Shown one piece after another: positions 52,082-60,461 of a stretch of DNA of 64,000 bases. Below the pieces are notes generated by a model. That model made no database searches. It had not been told where the DNA came from and worked only from the letters and a program-made list of their open reading frames with translations. Position numbers and translations under genes: made by a program. The stretch is from Chloroflexota bacterium (GTDB taxonomy: Bacteria; Chloroflexota; UBA6077; FW602-bin22; CADDYW01), in contig CADDYW010000002.1 in assembly GCA_902810745.1 (NCBI GenBank), positions 62,001 to 126,000 on the forward strand, given 5' to 3'. Within the stretch, counting starts at the first letter, position 1. The number at the start of each line of letters is the position of its first letter.

Positions 52082-54221
52082 GCGCTCGTCGGTCAGTCAC
52101 GTGGAGACCCCTCCGGGGCGAGACGTCAAGAAGCCCGAGAACGACGTTCTCGCGGCGCCTTCGCGTGCCCTGGATCCGTGGGTGACAGTCGGCCTCGCTC
52201 TCGTCGTTCTGTTTGCGGCAGCACTCCGCGTCGCGCGTCTGCATTCGATTCCGCCGGGCCTCTTCTTCGACGAAGCCGCCAACCTCTTTGACGTATCGGA
52301 CGTGCTGAACGGGGCTCATCCGATCTACTTTCCTCGTAACAATGGGCGAGAACCGTTCTTCTTCTACTGGGCAAGCCTCTTCGCGAGCGCGTGGGGCCCC
52401 ACGCCCTATGCGATTCGCCTGGCGGCAGCGATGGCGGGAACGCTGACGGTCGCGGCCACGTTCCTCTGCGCCCGCGAAATGCTGCGTGGCTGGAGCGATG
52501 ATCGCCGCTGGACGGACCGAGTCGCCCTCGTCGCGGCGTTTGTCCTGAGCATCACCTACACTCACCTCCACTACAGCCGAATTGGCCTGCGATCGATCTC
52601 GCTGCCCCTGTTCCTCGCGCTGAGCTACGGGCTGCTCTTTCGGGGCCTGCGCCAGGGCTCCTGGTGGGCGCTGGTCGGGGCTGGAGTCTCCGGAGGTGGC
52701 AGCCTCTATACCTACATCTCGGCTCGCATCGCTCCTTTGCCCTTGCTCGTCCTGCCGCTGGCGCTCGGTCTGCCTCGACGGTCGTGGCGTCCGTTCTGGC
52801 AGGTTGCGTTCGTCGGGCTGATCTGGCTGGCGGTGAGCATTCCCCTTGGCGTCTATACACTTCGGCATCCGGGAGACGTTCTGGGCCACACGGATGACGT
52901 TTCGATCTTGAATCCGGTCAACAATCACGGTGATCCGATCGGTGCGGTGGCACACGGTATCGTGGCGACGCTCGCGGCGTTTACGTTCGCGGGCAGCGGG
53001 GGCGCCGACCAGAACCTGCCCGGCCGCCCAATCCTCGATCCGCTGCTGAGCGTGCTCTTCGTCCTGGGTCTTGGGACACTCCTGATCGAGGGGTTCCGCA
53101 GCCAGTCGCCTACTGACGGGGCCACGCCGCATCAGGATTCCCGTGCCGACGCGCGGCCCGAAGAGAAGCTCCAATGGCAACGCCTGGCGACCGCGTCTTT
53201 CCTGGCCGTCTGGATCATCACTCAATCGTTGCCCTCGGCACTGGCCGTATCGCCTCCAGGCTTTATCCGAATGACCGGGACACTCCCCGCGGTTGCGATC
53301 GTCGTCGGAGTCGGCTTCGGATCCATCTGGGACAGGCTCGTTGGAGCAGGAAGATCACGGTGGCGTGTCGGGGCGCTCCTGGCGGCTGCGCTCGTGGTCT
53401 CGACGGTCTGGACCGTCCGCGATTACTTCTGGATCTGGGGTCCGAGCGACACCGCGTATCACTGGATGATGGGCGACAAGGTCGATGCGGCTACCTACCT
53501 CCGGCGGTGGGCGAGCGATGAGCGTGTGTTCCTCGCGCCACTCTACGCGCAGGACAACACGATCCGTTTCCTCAGCCGCGGATCGGCAGTTCAGTCCTTC
53601 GACCTGGGTGCTTCGCTGGTGGTTCCGACCGATCGTTCGCGCGATGTGCGCTACGTCTTTCCGGCGTCGGATCAGGAGGAGGTGGCGCTTGTCTCGCGAG
53701 AGCTTCCGGTCGAACACGTGACGACGACAGTGCGGGATCCATCCGGACGTTTCCCCCTGTTGACGACACTCGAGGTCCGACGAAGCTCGCTCCCGTCGAT
53801 TCCGACGTCGCGCCTCGCCACGTTCGACGGCGGCATAGCTCTGGTCGGAGCGTCGATCGTGCCCGGATCCGCCGCATCCGGACAGCAGCTGGGCGTCACG
53901 ATCGAGTGGCTCGACCTGCAGCCGCAGCCGTTCGACTACACTGTGTTCATTCACGTGCGGGATGGCGCGAACCATACCGTCGCGCAGATCGATCGGCAGC
54001 CCACGGCGGGAAGCATGCCAACCACGGCCTGGCATCCGGGGGATCTCGTGTGGGATCGCTACTCCCTGGCCCTACCACCGAATGTGCCGTCGGGAGAGTA
54101 TCGGATCGTCGCCGGTCTCTATCGCCTGGAGACGATGCAGAGACTGGACGCTACCTTCGGTCCGGGTCGGCCCCCCACCAACGAGGTAGAGCTTGGAAGG
54201 GTTCGTCTCAGCGGCCGCTGA
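52074..54221 (+). CDS. GT39-type glycosyltransferase with C-terminal beta domain
   Basis: A 715-residue GT-C enzyme. After a cytoplasmic 35-residue tail come about 11 helices, with FFDEAANLFDVSDVLNG as acidic loop and REPFFFYWASLFAS. The C-terminal domain (about 590-710) has FDYTVFIHVRDGANHTV, WHPGDLVWDRYSL and PSGEYRIVAGLYR, the same unit as in the two genes before it. ATG 52074 overlaps the previous stop by 8 bp. Its 3' end overlaps the convergent pyk by 14 bp. Sugar and acceptor are unknown. Confidence 0.85.
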   Translation: MDKRSSVSHVETPPGRDVKKPENDVLAAPSRALDPWVTVGLALVVLFAAALRVARLHSIPPGLFFDEAANLFDVSDVLNGAHPIYFPRNNGREPFFFYWASLFASAWGPTPYAIRLAAAMAGTLTVAATFLCAREMLRGWSDDRRWTDRVALVAAFVLSITYTHLHYSRIGLRSISLPLFLALSYGLLFRGLRQGSWWALVGAGVSGGGSLYTYISARIAPLPLLVLPLALGLPRRSWRPFWQVAFVGLIWLAVSIPLGVYTLRHPGDVLGHTDDVSILNPVNNHGDPIGAVAHGIVATLAAFTFAGSGGADQNLPGRPILDPLLSVLFVLGLGTLLIEGFRSQSPTDGATPHQDSRADARPEEKLQWQRLATASFLAVWIITQSLPSALAVSPPGFIRMTGTLPAVAIVVGVGFGSIWDRLVGAGRSRWRVGALLAAALVVSTVWTVRDYFWIWGPSDTAYHWMMGDKVDAATYLRRWASDERVFLAPLYAQDNTIRFLSRGSAVQSFDLGASLVVPTDRSRDVRYVFPASDQEEVALVSRELPVEHVTTTVRDPSGRFPLLTTLEVRRSSLPSIPTSRLATFDGGIALVGASIVPGSAASGQQLGVTIEWLDLQPQPFDYTVFIHVRDGANHTVAQIDRQPTAGSMPTTAWHPGDLVWDRYSLALPPNVPSGEYRIVAGLYRLETMQRLDATFGPGRPPTNEVELGRVRLSGR

Positions 54222-55647
54222 CCTCGTGAATCTGGAGAACATTGGTTCGTCCACTGCCGGCTGGCCGCGGCGCGGTTGTGCTGCCGGTGAGTACGACGGT
54301 CCGTCCGGGCGTGAGGAGATCCGGGGCGATCTGCCCGGCGTCGATCCTTGCGACGAGATCATCGAGATTGCCCATGTCTGGCACGACGATTGGGGTGACG
54401 CCCCAGAGCAGCACGGCGCGTCGCGCGGCGACCGGGTCGCGGGTCAGCGCGAGGATGGGCATCGGCGGGCGATACTTCGAGACCAGGCGCGCGGTAAAGC
54501 CGGTAACCGTTCGGGCGGCGATCGCCGTCGCCCGGAGGCGGCGAGCCGCGGTGTTGGTCGCCTCGGCGATCACTTTGGAGGGCACCAGCGGCTCGGGTGA
54601 CGGTGGAGTGAAGGTTCCAAACTCCTCGTAGCTCGCGTCGGCGGTGGCGGCGATCTGAGCCATCGTCGTGACCGCTTCCACCGGGTAGCTGCCAATCGCG
54701 GTTTCCGCCGAGAGCATCGTCGCATCGGTGCCGTCGAAGATCGCGTTGGCGACGTCGGACGCCTCGGCGCGCGTTGGTCTCGGGCTGTGGACCATCGACT
54801 CCAGCATCTGCGTCGCGGTGATGACGGGCAGGGCGTGCCGATTTGCGGCTTCAATGACCCGCTTCTGGATGAGCGGAACTTCCGTGGCGGGCATTTCGAC
54901 GCCCAGGTCGCCCCGGGCGACCATGATGCCGTCGGCGGCAGCCAGGATCTCGTCGAGGTGCTCGATCGCCTGCGGTTTTTCGAGCTTTGCGATCAGGGGC
55001 GTACTCGCTCCAGACTCCGCGATGATCCTCCGCGCCCGCTCGATGTCGGCGGCTTGGCGAACGAACGAGAGGGCAACGAAGTCGACACCGATCGCCAGCC
55101 CGAATCGGAGGTCGCGCTCGTCTTTCTCGGTCAGCGAGGGAGCGCTGATGGCGACGCCGGGAAGATTGATCCCAGTATGGCTGCCAATGGAGCCACCGCG
55201 GATGATCCTGCATCGGACCTCCGTTGGGGTCGTTTCCGTGACGACGAGCTCGACGGTCCCGTCGCTCAGAAGAATGCGATCGCCGGGGTGCACGTCGCCG
55301 GGGAGCTGTGAATAGGTTGTCGAGACCATGCGGTTCGTACCGGGGTACGAGAGTGTCGTGATGGTGAACGGCGCTCCCTCGTTGAGGTAGACCGGGGGAT
55401 TCTGGACCGGACCGGTTCGGATCTTCGGCCCCTGGAGATCCTGAAGAACTGCGACCGGGATCCCCATCTCGTCCGAAAGGGAGCGAATTGTTTCGAGCGT
55501 GGTGCGATGTTCTTCGGGGGTACCGTGGGAGAAGTTGAGCCGAGCGACGTTCATCCCCGCTGCGATCAGCGCGCGCAGCAGCTCACGCGAGCGGGTTGCC
55601 GGCCCAATGGTGCAGACAATCTTGGTGCGGCGGGTCCAGTTTGTCAG
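54208..55647 (-). CDS. pyk: Pyruvate kinase (probable CTG start)
   Basis: Last step of glycolysis, PEP plus ADP to pyruvate plus ATP. All core motifs are present: MNVARLNFSHGTPEEH, DLQGPKIRTG, SDGTVEL, AKLEKPQAIEHLDEI, VARGDLGVEMP, ITATQMLESM, PTRAEASDVANAI and DGTDATMLSAETA. The first ATG (55554) lies after the conserved N-terminal strand. Upstream in the same frame the DNA encodes RRTKIVCTIGPATRS, which belongs to every pyruvate kinase. No ATG/GTG/TTG precedes it before a stop; CTG at 55647 has GGAG seven bases upstream and is proposed as the start (479 aa). Confidence 0.93.
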   Translation of the reverse strand: MTNWTRRTKIVCTIGPATRSRELLRALIAAGMNVARLNFSHGTPEEHRTTLETIRSLSDEMGIPVAVLQDLQGPKIRTGPVQNPPVYLNEGAPFTITTLSYPGTNRMVSTTYSQLPGDVHPGDRILLSDGTVELVVTETTPTEVRCRIIRGGSIGSHTGINLPGVAISAPSLTEKDERDLRFGLAIGVDFVALSFVRQAADIERARRIIAESGASTPLIAKLEKPQAIEHLDEILAAADGIMVARGDLGVEMPATEVPLIQKRVIEAANRHALPVITATQMLESMVHSPRPTRAEASDVANAIFDGTDATMLSAETAIGSYPVEAVTTMAQIAATADASYEEFGTFTPPSPEPLVPSKVIAEATNTAARRLRATAIAARTVTGFTARLVSKYRPPMPILALTRDPVAARRAVLLWGVTPIVVPDMGNLDDLVARIDAGQIAPDLLTPGRTVVLTGSTTAPRPAGSGRTNVLQIHEVSGR

Positions 55648-55704
55648 GGTCGGGCTCCGTGACGGGCAAGGATGAGCGTTATTCCAGGGTTTGGTCGTGG
55701 GAGA

Positions 55705-56346
55705 TCAGGTATCGCGGGAATCAGCTGGCTCAGCGGAGTGGCGAACGCGATAGCTGCAGGTCTTGCCGCCCTCGAGTCTCCAGCTTACCCGCTCGACCGG
55801 AACTCCCAGCAAGCGCTGAATATAGCTCATCTCGGCAGCGCAGACGATATCGGGGTGACGCTGGGCAACACAGCTCGCCGGGCAGTGGCATTGATCGAGG
55901 ATGAAACCGTCCGGGGTCTTAGCGTATGACGCCATGGCCCCTTCGTCGGTGCGAATGCTGGCCATGATGCGAACGCGCTCTTCGAGAGATTTCCCTTTCA
56001 TGAGCTCGGTTCGCTCCCCTGCCCAGGTCTCGGCGACCTTTTCGGCGATCTGGGGGGCGCTGAGAACGGCCGGAGGCTCAGTCAGGGCATCGAGGATCCG
56101 GTTGCAGAGGGTGTCGTAGCTCTTGGGGAACTCATCCTGGGCCCGCTGAGTGAGGAAATAAACGAAGCGGGGGCGTCCGATCTTCCCCCGCTCCTCTTCG
56201 TAGGTGACGAGCCCATCGCGCTCAAGGACAGCCAGGTGGGCACGAACGGTCATCGGCACGACCCCGACTTCCTGTGCCAGCTGGTCCAGGGTAGCTGTCC
56301 CCTTCCGCTTCAGGAACTCCAGGATGAGCTTGCGGGTTCGTTGCAC
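55705..56346 (-). CDS. Winged-helix regulator with cysteine-rich C-terminus (SufR-like)
   Basis: A 213-residue transcription factor. N-terminal winged helix: KLILEFLKRKGTATLDQLAQ and VPMTVRAHLAVLERDGLV, then the wing. C-terminal cysteines 153, 155, 159, 169 and 197 (DQCHCPASCVAQ, HPDIVCAAE, GGKTCSYR) suggest an Fe-S cluster, as in SufR, which represses suf genes when its cluster is intact. The spacing differs from the published SufR pattern, so this is SufR-like rather than proven SufR. No suf genes are adjacent. The gene starts at ATG 56346. Confidence 0.8.
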   Translation of the reverse strand: MQRTRKLILEFLKRKGTATLDQLAQEVGVVPMTVRAHLAVLERDGLVTYEEERGKIGRPRFVYFLTQRAQDEFPKSYDTLCNRILDALTEPPAVLSAPQIAEKVAETWAGERTELMKGKSLEERVRIMASIRTDEGAMASYAKTPDGFILDQCHCPASCVAQRHPDIVCAAEMSYIQRLLGVPVERVSWRLEGGKTCSYRVRHSAEPADSRDT

Positions 56347-56478
56347 GCCTAATTGCCCCAGTCCGTCGAGTTAGTGACTGCCAGGACCCGTCGCGAGTGA
56401 CTCAGCGTCACGAACTTGACTCTTGTCCGAATGCTAGCAGACCATTGCTCAAGCCGTCAATAGTGACGGCAGACGAGT

Positions 56479-56775
56479 TTACGGCACGCCTGCTCCGGCG
56501 CTTTCGGTCGGATGCGGACGTGCTCGGCGCGGCCGTCCTGGCCGCTCGCGCTCGAAGGTGATCGCCGCCGGACGCGGACGCTCGGTCCGCACGTCGTCGA
56601 TGAAGACTGGACCTCCGCAGCGTGCGCAGCGCAACGTCCCTTTCGCGGCCAGGGCACTGTTCACACCAGGCGCGGGACGGAATGTCCCATTCTTCAATGA
56701 CTGGCCATCAGAGCTGACCAGCTCTCCGGAAACGAATCCGCAATAGTAGCACTTGACGTCGCCAACGAGCTGCAT
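56479..56775 (-). CDS. Small zinc-ribbon protein
   Basis: A 98-residue protein with CYYCG near the N-terminus and CARCGGPVF in the middle, a four-Cys zinc ribbon, followed by an Arg/Pro-rich tail. ATG at 56775 has AAGGGAGGG nine bases upstream. It has a near-consensus promoter and a leader of about 85 nt containing a hairpin (TACCGC GATGCT GCGGTA, 56825-56842). I do not recognise a family. It may be a nucleic acid- or metal-binding protein. Confidence 0.7.
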   Translation of the reverse strand: MQLVGDVKCYYCGFVSGELVSSDGQSLKNGTFRPAPGVNSALAAKGTLRCARCGGPVFIDDVRTERPRPAAITFERERPGRPRRARPHPTESAGAGVP

Positions 56776-56866
56776 CGGTGTCTCCCTCCCTTCAAGGAGC
56801 GCTCTCTGAGCTGCCCCCTCGGGCTACCGCAGCATCGCGGTAGATACGAGCGCTCGCTCGACGCTC

Positions 56867-56895
56867 AGTGTACCAGGAGAGCGTGCAGTTGTCAA
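56867..56895 (-). promoter_or_regulatory. Promoter of the zinc-ribbon gene
   Basis: On the minus strand, consensus TTGACA (56890-56895), 17 bp, TACACT (56867-56872), inside an AT-rich patch. Confidence 0.8.
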
Positions 56896-56923
56896 TGATA
56901 TTTAGATATATAAGCCATCTTTC

Positions 56924-58111
56924 TTATAAACTCGCACCCACTCCAGCCAGGATCTCACGGATCTCGCCCAGAAGCGCGTCCAGGCCCCATTGATTGCGAG
57001 CCGACGTGGCGACCGCGTGCGGGTAATGCGCGCCGAGCTCGCGGAGCATGTCGCCAATCTCGCCCGTGGTCGCATCTGCATATTGCTGCACGCCGTGGAG
57101 CTGGTCAATCTTATTCAGCGCGGTCACCACGGGCTTGTCCGCGACGCCGAGATCCCGAAGGATCTGCTCGACCTCCTGTCCCTGCTCATAGCCGCGTGGA
57201 TGGGTTACGTCGAGGACGTGCACCAGCACGTCGGCCGACTCGAGCTCTTCGAGCGTCGCTCGAAACGCAGCGATCAACGTCACGGGCAGCTTTTGGATAA
57301 AGCCGACGGTGTCGCTCAGCAGGACCACCTGCCCACCGGGAAGGCTCAGGCGACGCGTCGTGGGATCGAGCGTATCGAATGGCCGATCCTCGGCGGAGAC
57401 GCCCGCGCGGACAAGCGCATTGAAAAGCGTTGACTTGCCCGCATTGGTGTAGCCCACCAGAGCGACGACTTTGAAGCCGTGCTCGCGCCGATGGTCGCGA
57501 TGAAGCTGCCGCTGTCCGCGGATCCGCTCGATCTGCCGCTTCAGGTCGCCGATGCGCTGGCGCACCTGACGTCGATCAATCTCCAGCTGCGTTTCACCCG
57601 GACCTCCTCGGGTCGCTCCTCGCCCGTACTGGCGGGAAAGGTGGGTCCAGGCGCCAGCGAGCCGTGGCAGGAGGTATTCGTACTCGGCAAGCTCGACCTG
57701 AAGACGCCCTTCACGTGTCCGCGCGCGCTGCGCGAACACGTCGAGGATCACTTGCGACCGATCGATCACGGCGAGCTTCAGCGCTTCCTCCAGATTGCGT
57801 TGCTGGCTCGGCGAAAGCTCGTCGTCGAAGATGACCAGATCCGCTCGCTGATCGAGCGCAAGCTCGCGAATCTGCTCGATCTTCCCCCGACCGACCAGGG
57901 TCGCCGGATGTGGGGTTCGGAGCCGCTGGCGCGCGGTCCCGACGACCTCGATGCCGACGGTACGCACGAGAATGGCGAGCTCGCTAAGCGAGTCCTCGAT
58001 CGACCACAGGACGGGAGCGGAGTCGAGCTCGACCCCTACCAGAACTGCTCGTGGCGGTTCCGGTCGTGTGATGCTTAGATGCCGACTGTTCGTCGGTAGT
58101 GCCTGGTTCGT
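56924..58111 (-). CDS. hflX: GTPase HflX (ribosome splitting factor; start uncertain)
   Basis: Heat-shock-type GTPase that splits stalled ribosomes. N-terminal domain with VGRGKIEQI and VIFDDELSPSQQRNLE, a linker with GGPGETQLEIDRRQVRQRI, and a G domain with GYTNAGKST, DTVGFIQKLP and LNKIDQ. The first usable GTG is 57967, but the same frame upstream reads LVGVELDSAPVLWSIEDSL then LSELAILV, the conserved HflX N-terminus. No ATG/GTG/TTG exists before the in-frame TGA at 58127-58129. The only well-placed ribosome site (GAGGAG) lies before an ACG at 58111; a CTG at 58042 is the alternative. Confidence 0.85.
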   Translation of the reverse strand, partial: TNQALPTNSRHLSITRPEPPRAVLVGVELDSAPVLWSIEDSLSELAILVRTVGIEVVGTARQRLRTPHPATLVGRGKIEQIRELALDQRADLVIFDDELSPSQQRNLEEALKLAVIDRSQVILDVFAQRARTREGRLQVELAEYEYLLPRLAGAWTHLSRQYGRGATRGGPGETQLEIDRRQVRQRIGDLKRQIERIRGQRQLHRDHRREHGFKVVALVGYTNAGKSTLFNALVRAGVSAEDRPFDTLDPTTRRLSLPGGQVVLLSDTVGFIQKLPVTLIAAFRATLEELESADVLVHVLDVTHPRGYEQGQEVEQILRDLGVADKPVVTALNKIDQLHGVQQYADATTGEIGDMLRELGAHYPHAVATSARNQWGLDALLGEIREILAGVGASL

Positions 58112-58259
58112 AGGCTTCTCCTCAGATCAGGATTGAATACTGTGTGGCCGCGGGAAGGTGCGCTGGCAGAAGGCGTGAAGCGTGCGGGGCAATCCCCCGT
58201 GGTTACGTCGCCGCGATGGCGAGCTACCATCTGTTCGTCAGCCGGGGCTGGTGCCGGTG

Positions 58260-59096
58260 CTAGTCTGGCCACTCGCCGGTAAAGACGAGCGTAGCCGGAC
58301 CGGCCATGAGGATCTCGCCGGAGCGTCCGACCCGCATTTCGAGCTCTCCGCCGGGGAGCCGAAGACACGCGCGGTCTCCGATCAAGCCCTTTCGCCGAGC
58401 GACGGCGAATACCGCGCACGCGCCGGTCCCACACGCGAGAGTGATCCCCGCGCCACGCTCCCACACTCTTACGTCAATCTGTTCGGACGATCGCACGCGC
58501 GCGATCTCGAAGTTGACGCGCCGTGGGAAGAGGGGATCGTGCTCAACCAGCGGACCGATGCGCTCCAGGGGAAACGCTTCCACATCCCCGTCAAGAAAGT
58601 GGACTGCGTGCGGATTCCCCATCGAGACTGCTGCCAGCGTGAGCTCGAGACCGTCGATGGTTTTCCGCAGATCCACGACGTCCGATCCATCGGCGAGCAC
58701 TGGAATCTTCTCGGGAACGAACGTCGGTATCCCCATGTCGACGACCACCCGCTGCGCTCGACCGTCTCGGGCTTCGATCTCGATCTGCTTGATGCCGGCG
58801 CCTGTCTCGATCGTCAGGGAGCGCGGGTGAAGCTCGCCCGCGTCGTACAGATACTTGGCGAAACAGCGAATCCCGTTTCCGCACATCTCGGCTTCGGATC
58901 CGTCCGGGTTGTACATCACCATGCGATAATCCGCGATGGCCGATGGACGAATCAGCAGGACGCCGTCAGCTCCGATCCCGAAATGTCGGTCGCAAGCCCT
59001 GCGTGCGAACGCGGGCCAGTCCCGTTCGTTACCGTCGCGCGCATCGACGAGCACGAAATCGTTGCCGGTGCCGTGCATCTTGGTGAACCGGATCAC
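58260..59096 (-). CDS. dapF: Diaminopimelate epimerase
   Basis: Converts LL- to meso-diaminopimelate for lysine and peptidoglycan. 278 residues with the two catalytic cysteines: Cys72 in EMCGNGIRCF and Cys222 in LACGTGACAV. The start FTKMHGTGNDFVLVDA is diagnostic. GTG at 59096 has AGGAGG seven bases upstream and overlaps the miaA stop (GTGA). The presence of dapF implies a meso-DAP or lysine-synthesis route. Confidence 0.96.
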   Translation of the reverse strand: MIRFTKMHGTGNDFVLVDARDGNERDWPAFARRACDRHFGIGADGVLLIRPSAIADYRMVMYNPDGSEAEMCGNGIRCFAKYLYDAGELHPRSLTIETGAGIKQIEIEARDGRAQRVVVDMGIPTFVPEKIPVLADGSDVVDLRKTIDGLELTLAAVSMGNPHAVHFLDGDVEAFPLERIGPLVEHDPLFPRRVNFEIARVRSSEQIDVRVWERGAGITLACGTGACAVFAVARRKGLIGDRACLRLPGGELEMRVGRSGEILMAGPATLVFTGEWPD

Positions 59097-60064
59097 GCTA
59101 CCTCCTGGACCGTCGAGGCAGCACGGCGGGCGTGAGACCGAATGAGCTCCAGCGCCCGATCCAGATGTGAGCCATCGGCGGTCAGCCAGTGAATCGTCGG
59201 GTCGTCGAGTCGAAACCAAGTATACTGCTGTCGAGCAAACCGGTGCGTCTCGAATTTGATTCGCTCGATCGCCGCCGACAGGCCCAGACGGCCGTCGAGA
59301 TAGGAGACGATCTCGCGGTAGCCAAGGCCATTAAGCGCTGGCCGAGATGGTGGGCAGCCCCGCAGGAGGACACGGCGGGTTTCGTCGATCAGCCCATCGT
59401 CGATCTGCTGCTCGACCCGCCGATCGATACGCTCGTAAAGCACATCGCGCGGTGTCGTCAGCCCGATCGACAGCACGTCATAGCGCGGCCGCCACTCGCG
59501 AAAATCCGAGAACCGACGTCCCGACTTCTCGATCACCTCGATCGCGCGGATCACGCGTCGAACATTCCGCGGATCGATTCGACGCGCAGCGTCCGGGTCC
59601 AGGGCGGCGAGCTGACGATGGAGCGCGTCAGCCCCGCGTTCACGGGCCAGCTGCTCGAGACTAGCGCGCAGCGTGGGATCAGGGGGCACGCGCGGCAGCT
59701 GCACACCGTCAACGATTGCCTTGACATAGAGGCCGGTTCCGCCGACCAGTAAGGGGAGACGGCCCCGCGCAAGGCACCCCTCGATGGCGCCGATCGCCAG
59801 GTCCTGGAACTGGGCAAGCGAGAAATCATCTTCCGGGTCGACGACGTCGATCACGTGATGCGCGACGATACGCTGCTCGTCGATCGTCGGCTTCGCCGTG
59901 CCGATATCGAGGCCGCGGTATACCTGTCGCGAGTCAGCCGAGATGATTTCGATCGGAAGAAACTCGGCGAGGCGCAGTGCGAGAGCGCTCTTGCCGACCG
60001 CGGTCGGTCCAACGATGGCCACAATCGGCGGTCGCGGCTTCGGATCTGTCTGGATACTGCTCAC
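59093..60064 (-). CDS. miaA: tRNA dimethylallyltransferase
   Basis: Adds a dimethylallyl group to A37 of tRNAs reading U-starting codons. 323 residues. P-loop VGPTAVGKSALA, DSRQVYRGLDIGTAKP, VGGTGLYVKAI and the tRNA-binding RRVIRAIEVIEKSG are all present. The start is either GTG 60064 or the adjacent TTG 60067. It forms an operon with dapF by GTGA overlap; hflX further along the strand is separate (148 bp). Confidence 0.96.
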   Translation of the reverse strand: MSSIQTDPKPRPPIVAIVGPTAVGKSALALRLAEFLPIEIISADSRQVYRGLDIGTAKPTIDEQRIVAHHVIDVVDPEDDFSLAQFQDLAIGAIEGCLARGRLPLLVGGTGLYVKAIVDGVQLPRVPPDPTLRASLEQLARERGADALHRQLAALDPDAARRIDPRNVRRVIRAIEVIEKSGRRFSDFREWRPRYDVLSIGLTTPRDVLYERIDRRVEQQIDDGLIDETRRVLLRGCPPSRPALNGLGYREIVSYLDGRLGLSAAIERIKFETHRFARQQYTWFRLDDPTIHWLTADGSHLDRALELIRSHARRAASTVQEVA

Positions 60065-60130
60065 CAAGAAATCGAGATACCTTTGATCGTAGTGTTACCC
60101 ATACTCATTATATCGCGTCGCGCACACCGG

Positions 60131-60160
60131 TTGCTCTTGGTGGCCAGGGCGTGCTAGAAT
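60131..60160 (+). promoter_or_regulatory. Promoter of tRNA-Pro
   Basis: TTGCTC (60131-60136), 18 bp, TAGAAT (60155-60160), 9 bp before the tRNA. Confidence 0.6.
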
Positions 60161-60168
60161 TAACTGCA

Positions 60169-60246
<78 letters not shown>

Positions 60247-60251
60247 CGAAC

Positions 60252-60301
60252 GCCTCGCGGAGCACGGGATTTTCTGAGATTCCCGCCCGCGAGGCTTTTT
60301 T
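60252..60301 (+). terminator. Rho-independent terminator after tRNA-Pro
   Basis: The outer stem GCCTCGCGG / CCGCGAGGC (60252-60260 with 60287-60295) encloses a second stem CGGGA/TCCCG and is followed by TTTTTT. Confidence 0.92.
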
Positions 60302-60461
60302 GTTGCAAAGACAGTCACCGCTCCCGCGTCGCACGTGATGGGGAGGCGACCGTCGAGCAGGGGGATACTGCCCGGTGGAAACTCGCCACGACACCGCCAC
60401 GCGGCTGTCACGGTAGCGTGGTCGGTGATCTGCTTCGGGCAGACGCGTGTGCCGTCCGCGA

